From contig CM033393.1 in NCBI GenBank assembly GCA_019426215.1, positions 49,416,645-49,480,644 of the forward strand: a DNA stretch of 64,000 bases, given 5' to 3'. Of the stretch, positions 19,441 to 29,814 are shown in pieces (positions within the stretch are counted from its first letter, which is position 1; every line of letters starts with the position of its first letter). A program made the translations under genes and the position numbers. Origin of the DNA: Buddleja alternifolia. Its lineage: Eukaryota > Streptophyta > Magnoliopsida > Lamiales > Scrophulariaceae. The notes beneath the pieces were generated by a model. That model saw nothing but the letters and a program-made list of their open reading frames with translations, was not told where the DNA came from and ran no database searches.

Positions 19441-21709
19441 TTAATTCCGACCGCGATGCCCCCCCGTGCCACAAAATGGCGTACGCCTCTCCCTAGTTGA
19501 ACGTCTAAGTTGCCCCGTTTCGTTTTATGTTCTGTTCATGTCAAGGTTAAATGGAACTGCGGACGTGTCAAATTGCAAAGAGGCTGGAGGTGGATTCCTG
19601 TATACGGGAAGTGGATTGTTCGACAGGTCTAGGCTGAGGTTTGTGTGAGGGTCCTCCATATATTGATCCCACAAATTTTCGGGCGTTGCCCAAGTTGATG
19701 ATGAAGGCCCCTCATCTTGGACTGAATAATGTCCCTGATACTCAGGAGTAGGAGCAGCCATCTGGGGAAAGTAATCCCCGGTAGAATAGGGAGTAGTAAA
19801 AGTCGAAGAGGATGGTCCCAAAGTGGTGGTGAGAGGTACTTGACTCGAGGGTCCAGCTAAATCATCACGACGGCTAAATGTGACCCGACCCGCAATTTGG
19901 TTAAGACTCTGACTGACTCAATCGGGCAGAAGTGCACGATTCAGGGTAATCTTGGACAAGTCTTTGCAATTCTTGAATTTGCCGATTCTGTAAAAGATAA
20001 ACAAAAAACATAAGGCAAAGTAAAACATATATGTAGGCGAAATGTAATGTAATGTTAACCTCAAACAATTATATATACTAACCACATCATGCAACAGAGG
20101 CGCCGACCCTGTTTGGAAGCCGTCATTAGACCTATCCAACATCCTTGAAATATAACGACGCGTGGTCCTATCATACCAGGAGCCGTAATCCTCTGTTGCG
20201 CCCGTACCCTCGTCACCTCCCACAATATGATTTAATCGGTCATTCCATATATCGATGAAGGTCCTATTATAAGTGGACCAATCCTCATTGTCCCTCCCAG
20301 CACGGTCAACCCTATTGAAATGTGGGTGCGTATATAAGTGTGGAACCGTTTGTCAGAATTCAAGCTGTTGAAGCACACGCTCAGGACGATGATACTCCAC
20401 AATATTGAGGAATACCATCGGAACTGATGCTCTCCACACATTAGGGGCCAAACACTCAGGTGGCAACTCAGCAATATCGGGCTCATTGAAGTTGTATAAG
20501 TCCCATACAAACTGAAATAAAAACATTGAACACCATTATTTATAAATCGCAAGGATTTTATAATTTTATAATATAACAACCCGAAGAAATTTTTTTACTC
20601 ACATGATGATAGGCCATCTGATCTAATGCTTCTCTAGCTGCCACTACAACGCCAGTGGTTGTCGTTTCGTTTCTCACGGGACAAAACCACCTACAATATC
20701 AATAATGAAAATAATTAAAAAAAATAGTTGTTTTTGAATTAAAAATCTTAATTAAATAAGTTACCGTTTCCCATAAGGCGTTCGTGCAATGCCTAAGGAA
20801 TCAATTTGTCCCATTTCCTGTGGCAAACGGGCTGGCCTCACAACCAATATTCGTGACCATGCCCACAACTATTAAAAACAAAAATACATTCATTTATTAA
20901 ACATTTATTATTTTACATAAAGATATAACAACAAAAAAATAATAAATTATACCTGTAACAATATTAAAGGGCCAGACACTCTTTTCGAAGTCCTCAGGGA
21001 GGCATGATATAATTGACGGTACAAATACACCAACACACCACTCCCCCAACTATATGAGTAAACCTCGTCAATATTTTCAAAAAAATTTAACCACAAAATC
21101 GAAATCCCTTCTCCGGTGCTGTCAGGTAGCATGACGCCAAGCAATGCAAAAGCCCAACATCGGGCTATCTGATCAACCATATGCTCAGGGGACCCATCAT
21201 CAATTGATGCTGCGTTCAATTTTATGAATGCACATAAACTTTTCATTTTTAAGCGCCCGCGGGTTTACAATCACCTTGTGTAATTTGTAAACCTAAAAGC
21301 TGATGCACTAACGCCGCATAATCATTAAACCCATTAAAGGGATGATGAATAACTAACGCCTTACCATCAATTGGTAGGCCCCATAATATTGCTATATCTT
21401 GGAGAGTAACAGTAGCCTCTCCACTTCTGAGGTGAAACGTATTCGTCCCATATCCAATCTAAGTTGGCTACACCGGGTTAACAGGTAAAAGCGGTAAAAC
21501 CCCATTTGATGGAGTTTTCGTAAGACTCGATGATGTGGTAGAACAAACCCGTTAGCTTTGAACATTTTAAAATAATGTCCATCTGCTCGTCTAGATCGTA
21601 CTCTTTCATCATTCCCAGAAAATACCAACTCAGACCTATGGCTTGCCTGATCCGATAACACACTAGGATCTGCAGGCCCATATATATTACGATCGTACCA
21701 ATTTGCCAT
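19441..21709 (-). pseudogene. Plant mobile domain (PMD, MAIN-like) protein, decayed
   Basis: The start MANWYDRNIYGPADPS (ATG 21707-21709) follows a GCAG acceptor, implying a leader intron. The body has the PMD signature: HQMGFYRFYLLTR, then HLRSGEATVTLQDIAILWGL, PIDGKALV, ARCWAFALLGVMLPDSTG, ILWLNFF, GSGVLVYLYRQLYHAS. Further exons at about 20875-20765, 20692-20604 and 20520-20090 give WAWSRILVVRPARLP, CPVRNETTTTGV, and NEPDIAELPPECLAP with VEYHRPERVLQQ. A Ser/Pro/Thr-rich tail ends LRRSTRERRTPFCG-GGHRGRN. Frame changes near 21425, 21250 and 19910 and stops at about 20357 and 19545 break it. PMD proteins include MAIN and MAIL1, nuclear proteins needed for gene expression and transposon silencing in Arabidopsis, and PMD genes are known inside transposons; a role for this copy is unproven. 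Confidence 0.85.
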
Positions 21710-21870
21710 CCTGCATTTATAAAATATAATAAACACAATTAGAATACAATGAATTAATTAGATTATCATTCACTATTCTAAATAGTAACAAATCCTAACT
21801 TCTATTACAAAAATTGAACAATGACGTCAAAATTTTTAATAAAATTCAAAAATAATATTTTAAAATTCGA

Positions 21871-22560
21871 AATTCAACACATCAAAATTGAAACATATAC
21901 CCTAATATTACACCTTCTACACTACAATTAACCAAAGAATCCTAAAATTCAAAAAAATAATACCATAAATTTCGAAATTCAACACATCAAAATTGAAACA
22001 TAAACCCTAAAATTACACCTTCTACACTACAATTAACCAAAGAATCCTAAAATTCAAAAAAACAATACCATAAATTTTGAAATTCAACACATCAAAATTG
22101 AAACATAAACCCTAAAATTACACCTTCTACACTACAATTAACCAAAGAATCCTAAAATTCAAAAAAATAATACCATAAATTTCGAAATTCAACACATCAA
22201 AATTGAAACATAAACCCTAAAATTACACCTTCTACACTACAATTAACCAATGAATCCTAAAATTTAAAAAAATAATACCATAAATTTCGAAATTCAACAC
22301 ATCAAAATTGAAACATAAACCCTAAAATTACACCTTCTACACTACAATTAACCAATGAATCCTAAATTTTTTTAAAAAAATAATAAGGATAATTACCAAA
22401 TTAAGCAACAATCACAAATTTTCAACAATAAAATCAAATTTTACTACTAAAATTAAAAAATAATACCATAAAATTCGAAATTCAACACATCAAAATTGAA
22501 ACATAAACCCTAAACTTACACCTTCTACACTACAATTAACCAATGACTCCTAAAATTGGA
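21871..22560. repeat. 105-bp tandem array upstream of the PMD gene
   Basis: Copies marked by AATTCAACACATCAAAATTG start at 21871, 21976, 22081, 22186 and 22291 (exact 105-bp spacing), with a sixth diverged copy at 22479 after an insertion. Units contain ACACCTTCTACACTACAATT. The near identity of copies 2-5 suggests recent expansion. Confidence 0.95.
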
Positions 22561-23067
22561 AAAAAAAAATCACAACAACTAACCAATTAAGCAACAATCA
22601 CAAATTTTCAATAATAAACTAAAATTCTACTACTAAATTTCAAAAATAACACCATAAAAATTCAATATCGTGCAAATTAACCAATAAAATTCGAAACATA
22701 CAATAAAATACATCAATGTTGAAACATAAACTCTAAAATTAGTACATATAGGAAAATAAATCCTAAAATTCTAAAATAAAACCCTAAAATTTCGAAATAA
22801 ATTAGGAAATACTACTAAATTAAGCAATAATTATAATTATAATAGGAATTAGAGAAATAATTACAATAGGAAATACTACCTTAAAAGAGCAGGAGAGGAG
22901 AAGAGGGCAAATGAATGTTTGAAGAAGGAGAATTTTGGAGAAAGAGGGTAAGTTTCACGTTTGCAGAAGAGGAGAAGTGAGAAAGATAGAAGAAAGGAAG
23001 AAGGAAGGGAGAAAGAGAGGGGAAGAGAAAAAAAAAAGGGAGAAAAAGAAAATAAAAAAGGGCGTAT
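22561..23067. other. MULE interior between 105-bp array and right TIR
   Basis: AT-rich up to about 22880, then a purine-rich stretch (GAGGAGAAG, GAAAGGAAGAAGGAAGG) to 23060, next to the right TIR. On the minus strand this is a pyrimidine-rich leader-like sequence upstream of the PMD gene. No ORF of substance. Confidence 0.5.
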
Positions 23068-23367
23068 GTCAGGATACGCCATTAAGAATGGCGTATCCAG
23101 ACATACGTGTCTGCATACGCTATTAAGAATGGCGTTTGCAGACACACATGTCTGGATACGCCATTCTTAATGGCGTATCCAGACACAACGGAAAATAAAA
23201 ATAAAAGTGCTGTGAAATAAAAAAAATAATTATATATATTAGACGATACGCCAATTACCTGGATACGCCATTCCAATTGGCGTATCCTGCTATTTCCGAA
23301 TTACTAATATTTTGTATATTATTTTTTTTAAAATTATTAAAAATTATGTTATTTATTTAAAAAATCC
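23068..23367 (-). repeat. MULE right terminal inverted repeat
   Basis: Inverted copy of 13761-14032 with an added palindromic unit (GCATACGCTATTAAGAATGG with its partner), making it about 28 bp longer overall. The ends and spacing are otherwise preserved. Confidence 0.95.
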
Positions 23368-23377
23368 CAAAACTGTA

Positions 23378-23875
23378 TGGGCAGACCTTTTCTTTATTGC
23401 TTTTTTTATTTGATGTATTATATAACCATTTGCCTTGTATCCTTTGTTTATGTGCTTGAAGTTAGTTTAAGTATTTAACTCATGTTAATTATTGTCGGAA
23501 ACATGCATGATGATGGATTAATTTGTCAAACAACAAACCACTTTGATTAAAATAATATTGTCTCTAAAGTTAACTGTCCATTAGGATAAGATAATTACTA
23601 TTCTCTTGGTCCAAGTTTGTTTCCCACTATATATTAATGAGGAAGCGAAGTACTGTAGATTACTCTAGATTGATTGACGCCTTTTAAAATATAAAAAATA
23701 TGGGGATATTGGACGAGATCTAATGAACCATCCCATTGTGCCCTAGAACATGTCTACTTCTATATTTGGAATGTATAATGGTTCAGTGGTGGTTGACTTA
23801 TGACACTTGATTAAGTGATTATTATTTTAGAGAAATGTTATATTATATTTATATCACCAATAACTTTTCACCGTT
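23378..23875. other. Spacer between MULE and LINE
   Basis: No gene seen. 23862-23875 (AACTTTTCACCGTT) is the left target duplication of the LINE. Confidence 0.6.
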
Positions 23876-25333
23876 ACAATACGTCTCAAAGTTGGAAGAG
23901 TATATCGGACTTATTACCCCTTGTTCGATCAGGTATAAAATGGGTACTCGGTAATGGGAGCAAAATCCAATTTTGGTTGGATGAATGGCTCGTGGGCGGG
24001 ACCCCTATCTCGCGTATCAACTATTCCCTAAATCACGAAACAACTGCACGGTCGGTACAGAGCTACTGGACCTCGGGAGTTGGTTGGGACTGGACGACCT
24101 TACATAGCCTTCCCAATGATGTGTGTACATTGCTCCAAGGAATTGATTTGGACGAGCTAGAAGAGCAGGTAGATACCCCTTGCTGGAAGTTTGCTACGGA
24201 TGGTCACTACAGTGTTCGAAGTGCATATGAAGCACTATCGGGATCAAATACTCCTATCGCCGATAGCAAACAATGGTCCCGACTATGGAAAATTAAAAGA
24301 GTTTATCGTCGCCGTTTTTTACTTTGGCTACTTAGACATGAATGTGTGCTTACAAAGTCCACATTGAAAGCTCGAAAAATAAAGCCTATTGACACCTGTG
24401 ATATATGTTGCAGGTCAGAAGATACCAACTTGCATGCTCTCCGTGACTGTGCATGGGCACGACAAATTTGGGAGCTAACAGTCCATCCATCTTACCATTT
24501 GAGATTCTTCTTGGGCACGAGTAAAAGCTGGGTGGATTGGAATTTATCCCACGCAGCAAACAGGTATGATTGGTGTGATAATTGGTCACTAGCATTCGCT
24601 GTATTTCTTTCATTTAGCAGGTCTGGAACGAGATAGTTCATGGTAGCAGGGATGAGGCACCAACTACGGTCCTAGATATTTTATGATCACGAATTGACGG
24701 AACTGTATAATCGATCTTTTTCGATCCGGATGTAATGGTTCTCTAATTACAGACGGGTTGGAATAAGCCAAATCCCGGATACTGTAAAGTGAACATGGAT
24801 GCGGCGGTGACACAATCTGATACTTACCCTGACCGGTTGGTGGGAATTGGGGCCACCCTAAGGAACGAGCATGGTTACTGGCTGAATGGTTTTGCCGGGT
24901 AAATCGCGACATGCTGTTCAGTAGAGGCTGAAATGCGAGCCATCCTAGAAGGCCTAGAGATGGCGTGGAATGTCGGAGTTAGAAAACTCATCCTCGAATC
25001 TGACTGCCGAACGGTTATCCGAAGCATTGTGGATGCCTCTACAGCTCACCACTTTTATGAGCTAATCCAACAAATACGTGATGTCTTGAATAGGGAATGA
25101 GAGGTCTCTATCAACTGCATTTGGCTGGAAGCCAACCGAGCAATAGACATGTTAGCCAAGTTTGGGTTACACACCCCGTTAATCTGCTTTAAAACGCCTG
25201 ATGAGCGTATTCTTCATATTTTTGACGATGATAATCTTGGTCGAACTTGGCCACGTATTTTGACTAGTAGTCCGGGTTTGTCGGGCTAAAAAACTCTTTT
25301 GGGTATTCCCCACCTTCTCGTGATTAAAAAAAA
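23876..25333 (+). mobile_element. 5'-truncated LINE (L1-type) retrotransposon
   Basis: A 1.46-kb 3' portion of a non-LTR retrotransposon ending in a run of A. It is flanked by AACTTTTCACCGTT at 23862-23875 and 25334-25347, a 14-bp target duplication typical of target-primed reverse transcription. The endonuclease and most of the reverse transcriptase are missing, as usual for 5' truncation. Confidence 0.93.
23882..25289 (+). pseudogene. LINE ORF2 remnant: zinc-knuckle RVT linker and RNase H
   Basis: The first part reads SQSWKSISDLLPLVRSG, GSKIQFWLDEWL, WKFATDGHYSVRSAYEAL and, in the zf-RVT region, WKIKRVYRRRFLLWLLRHEC with CDICCRSEDTNLHALRDC. A frameshift near 24615 moves the rest to another frame: QVWNEIVHGS, then the RNase H domain with NMDAAV, GIGATLRNEHG, VEAEMRAILEGLEMAW, LILESDC and AIDMLAKFG, the acidic catalytic residues being kept. 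Stops in that frame lie at about 24683, 24708 and 24900. It is a dead fragment. Confidence 0.9.
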
Positions 25334-25347
25334 AACTTTTCACCGTT

Positions 25348-26105
25348 TTGTTACGATTCTTAATATGATAAGATATGTAAACGTAAATTATGACAATCCA
25401 ACCAAATATATTTATTGCACGCATTTCTTATCAAAATTAGAAGAAGTGAAAAAATGGGAAAAAATAATAGTGGTATATATCTATTTTTTTTAACGTGTCG
25501 ATAGAGCTACGATGATAAATCTATATACCCCAATAAACATTGCTCAAAAACAAAAAAAAATCTATGACGGATGACATTTCCATTGTAGATTTTACTTGCC
25601 TACCGTTTTTCTTGTAACTAGAGAAATTAGATATATCTATACCCAAATTTTAGTAGGTTCCATAATTTTCTTTTTCATTGTGTGCTAAAGATAAATACAA
25701 TTATACAAATGATCAAAATTGGTTCAAATAGCCACAAATATGAGTCGACTCACACATGACTCACTTTAATATGTTATAAATAGACATAAAAACCATTAAA
25801 TCTCTGAACCAATTAATATAGAATTGCTTCTCCAATGTCGACAACATTTATGTGCTTCATTTGTTTCTCTAGCTAGTGTTGTAATTAAATATACTCCTCT
25901 CCTAGCTGAGCGAATGATTGTGCCTTTGGAACCTATATTATGTAGCTAGCCACTTTGCGTAATACACATGGTACGTATAATGATATTAAATAGAATTGAT
26001 CGAAATATTGTCACAGGATCATACATATGTACAAACCATATTAACATCTCATGTCTCCTAAATAAATTTAGATGATAGGGCCTTAACTGCTCAAATTTAA
26101 GGTCA

Positions 26106-26140
<35 letters not shown>

Positions 26141-29028
26141 ATAACCCTTGTCTGAGGGTAAAATATTAGGCAGTTTGTTTGGTAATACTAATTATAGGCA
26201 ATGTTGTGGGTAGAATTTTTTAGTGTATCGACCCATTTCTTTTTGTTGCTGCTATATAGTATGTTCTATGCCCACGTCTACTTGCCAAACTCAAGACCCT
26301 TCTAGATCCTACCTAATTAACTCCTGGTTCCCAAGTAGAGCTCTAAACTAATTACCCAACTTCGAATTTTGCTCCAAACTTATCGATCATTAAAAGTTTG
26401 TTTGTGATCGATTATACGTACTAACAAGCTTAGTTCAAGTACATTCAATATAAATATTATTAGGATACTCGGATTCAATTTAGGGTAGACTCACTTAAAA
26501 GTTAAATCTTGTATGTTTTTTTTTTTGCAATTATTCATTTAAAATTCTTAAATGCTTTACGCTTCAGAAAATAATTCAAATTAATTTTGAACAATATATA
26601 TTCGTATATACATATATATAATTTTGAACAATCTATAAACTTATATATATATATATATATCATTCAATATCGATTCTAAGTGGAGATTTGGACCCATCAC
26701 TGCACCTGTACTTGCATGCCCCATATAATTTGGCGATGTGTAAATCTTTTTCTTGAATGCATATTGGATAAAGGCAAATCCCTCTTTCTGGTCATTCCTG
26801 TTCTTTTCATTGTTTTCTTTCTTGAAGGAAATTCAATTATTAATTTGGCCCTTGTTTATTTTTGGAATGTAATTTAAGACTGGTGCAGCGGGGCTCTACT
26901 GATTTCTTGCAAAGTCCCCGTGAGTAGAATTGGTACCGTACTAATTTCTAGCTTTTTTAATTTGACAAAATTTGAGAAAAGTGTTGAAAACAATTTTGTT
27001 CATGCCTTATACCATGGTATAAAGTATAAACATTGTCATTGAATCAAAATATTCGTTGTTTAAATGAAATATTTGTAGGAGTCAACATAGATATCCAATG
27101 CTTGTACTAATTTTAATATTAAATTTTCTGACTAAATTTGATAAATTACTTTTACCATCTCGATCACTCACTCTCATGGTTTAGGTTCTTAGGACATTTA
27201 AATTAAGATTATTTAGTAGTCGAGGCAGATTAATAACCTTGTTTCCGATAATTAGTCTTATAACGTTTGAATTTGAAATGAAAGAATTAACCGAAGCCAC
27301 TATGAATAACCGTAAATTTTGGATGGATGGATTACGACACTTTTAGCTATCAGTTACCACTGAATTATGAGAATATTGTGTGTTATGTTCTACAATCTCT
27401 TCGTAAATAATGGACAAAGTGTGTTTCATTAGGTCCATTGTATATAGAATCACTTTAAAACGATCTCTCTGAGTAGTACATTTTCACGCCTCTCTCTCTC
27501 CACATCTCTCTTTAAACCCTAATCTTCTTTTTTCTTCAAATCTGACAAGACGGATATGGATCTAAAGAAACAGAGACAAATCTGACGAGATGAAGACGGA
27601 CGATACTTAAGTTTTTAAATTTATATAGCGTTTTAGATATTATATTTAGTATTTTATTTTTTCTCTCGTATGAAAATTTGCTTTCTCTCTCGAATGAGAG
27701 TTTTCTCTCTCCTTGAATAGGAGTTGCACAAGAATTTTCTTATGTTCGTTTATGAGTTCTTAAGATTTGTTATCTTCAAAAATTTGATAGTTGGTGTTTC
27801 AGATGTTTTTACTACATTGTTTGAGTCGATATGAATTGTAGTGTTCCAGGCGTTGTTAACTTTCGATTGAATAATATATAAAACCGATTTTTCTTAATAA
27901 AAAAAAAACGATCTCTCTGTTATTAATTGTTATGGTGTTGGGCTCTTAGTCGATGTGAATTGAAATAGGTAAAGGTGAATTGACCTTGTTACCTGCAATT
28001 AGGCTTATAATGTTTGACTTCAAATGAATAATCCGAGGTGATTACAAACAATGTATATAACTTTTAATTCTTGAATTAACCTAATGCAACATTACTTAAG
28101 ATATATTACTGAATCACAGGAATTTGTGGTCTTCCTATACTTTTAGGGCTTTGGTCAATCGTAAAATCATCTATAATATCATTAAATTGCATAAGATTGA
28201 GACTGAATTAGCTAGTGCGTGAAGTTGGTTATAATGGGTTTCTGTACATTCGTCAAGTCAAGAAAAAATATATCTAATTAAAATGACTGAAATGCATAAA
28301 TCAAATTCCATTATTTTATGTGATCATTAATTACTTGTAATCAAGATGTTAGTTTGAACTAATAAGGGGTATTGATGGAGACTTAAAGGAAAATATTATT
28401 GTGCTTTGTTACAAGGATAATGAAAGATGAAGCACTTTGCTTCTCACCAACCCAACCCAGGCATCTTTTTGAAGATTATTATTATGATCAAATCTTGGGA
28501 CCATTAATAGAGCATCTTAGGCTTGTATAAATTAATCAAATCTTTCTTTAATTGCCTCTTTGAGTTTAAGGAGAGGTTATATTATATTTCCAAATCAATC
28601 TTAATCAATCTTCCAATCACTCAAAACAAGACAATTATTATTGTGGTCTTAATTGTGAGAATGCTTAAGTAAATGTGGAAATTTGGTGTTGATTGATGTT
28701 ACTTAACAACTGGGGAGAAGGACGATTTTTCCTGGATATATTTTGAATAATACGTTTCGGATTGGTAATTCAATTAATCATTCCGTGAATCTGAAGGGGT
28801 ATGTTCATGCAACTAAAGTTTGGACCACACAATGTGACAAATTATTTAATTAGTTAAACATTATCTTCGAAAAGAATCTCTTAAGTAGAAAAAAATCTAG
28901 CATGCCCTAAATTTGGCCACACAAAAGTTAATTACTTGTAAAAAGAAAATTATTTATTATGTGATTTATGTACGCTACAAAATTAATTATGCAGAATATG
29001 CATGTGGTTTATTCTATAAATGTTAGTT
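25348..29028. other. Intergenic, no gene recognised
   Basis: AT-rich throughout. It contains TA microsatellites at about 26108-26137 and 26646-26660 and a CT-rich patch near 27485-27540. A 65-residue frame at 26680-26877 has no recognisable feature. I see no coding signal, RNA gene or clear element. Confidence 0.55.
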
Positions 29029-29035
29029 TTAAAAT

Positions 29036-29807
29036 AGAGAAAATAGCAGATACCCCCCCCCAAAACTATTAGGTGATGTGCACTTTGTCTCCCAAACTAT
29101 TAAAAGTTGCACTCAACACCCTAAACTATCATAAATGTGCACTTTGCCCCCTCGGTCAGCTTCGGGCAGCACACAGGGGGCAAAGTGCTACAAACCGCAT
29201 AGGTGAGGGGGCAAAGCGCACATCACCTCATAGGTGGGGGCAAAGTGCACATCACCAGATTTTTTTATTTTTTTTGATTTTTTTTTTCATTTTTTTATTT
29301 ATTTTCGTGTTTTCAAATTTTTGAATTGTTTTTTTTTTTTAGAAAATTATGAATATTTGAATTTATACTTTTTTTTCATTGTTTTCTTATTTATTTTCAT
29401 GTTTTATTTTTATTTTTCTTATTTTCATATTTGAAAATTATTTATTTCAAATTTAGAAATAATATTTCACGAAAAATTCAAATAAATCCCAATATGCATG
29501 ATTTAAATTGAACGATGAATGAGTAAAAATTTTCCCGAAGCTAACCGAGGGGGGTTAAGTTAATATTAAAAATATTTGAATTTAAAAAAAAATAGCAGAT
29601 ACCCCCCAACCTATGAGGTGATGTGCGCTTTGCCCCCTCACCTATGCGGTTTGTAGCACTTTGCCCCCTGTGTGCTGCCCGAAGCTGACCGAGGGGGCAA
29701 AGTGCACATATATGATAGTTTAGGGTGTTGAGTGCAATTTTTAATAGTTTAGGGGGCAAAGCGCACATCACTTCATAGTTTGGGGGGGGGTATCTGCTAT
29801 TTTCTCT
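29036..29807. mobile_element. Foldback-type element with ~220-bp inverted arms
   Basis: Begins AGAGAAAATAGCAGATACCC and ends with its complement, flanked by TTAAAAT on both sides (29029-29035, 29808-29814). The two arms (about 29036-29262 and 29590-29807) are near-perfect inverted copies containing GGGGGCAAAGTGCACATCAC motifs; the middle (about 29263-29589) is T-rich. Each arm itself has AGATACCCCCC at one end, and the right arm has it at both ends, so the structure may come from two head-to-head insertions. The small frames on both strands at 29073 and 29541 encode the same spurious peptide from the arms. Confidence 0.85.
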
Positions 29808-29814
29808 TTAAAAT

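Larger units (their letters stand above)
13761..23367. mobile_element. Mutator-like element (MULE) carrying MURA, a PMD gene and two paralogous small ORFs
   Basis: The 9,607-bp element starts GGATTTTTTAAATAAATA and ends with its complement. It is flanked by the direct repeat CAAAACTGTA (13751-13760 and 23368-23377), a 10-bp target duplication in the MULE range. The TIRs are long (about 272 and 300 bp) and highly similar. From left to right it holds a decayed MURA-type transposase (+), a small ORF (-), an ~81-bp tandem array, a related small ORF (+), a decayed plant-mobile-domain gene (-), a 105-bp tandem array, and the right TIR. The two known genes have stops and frameshifts, so this copy is no longer autonomous. 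Confidence 0.95.

Noticed and set aside
21871..22560. CRISPR-like array at the 105-bp repeats
   Set aside because: Units are directly adjacent with no unique spacers, and this is a eukaryotic MULE interior.
22876..23276. Small frames over the right MULE TIR (for example SGYAIKNGVSRH)
   Set aside because: They come from the palindromic TIR units and repeat with them on both strands.
29073..29771. Related frames MMCTLSPKLLK and MMCALPPKLLK on opposite strands
   Set aside because: They are the two arms of a foldback element, not a gene pair.
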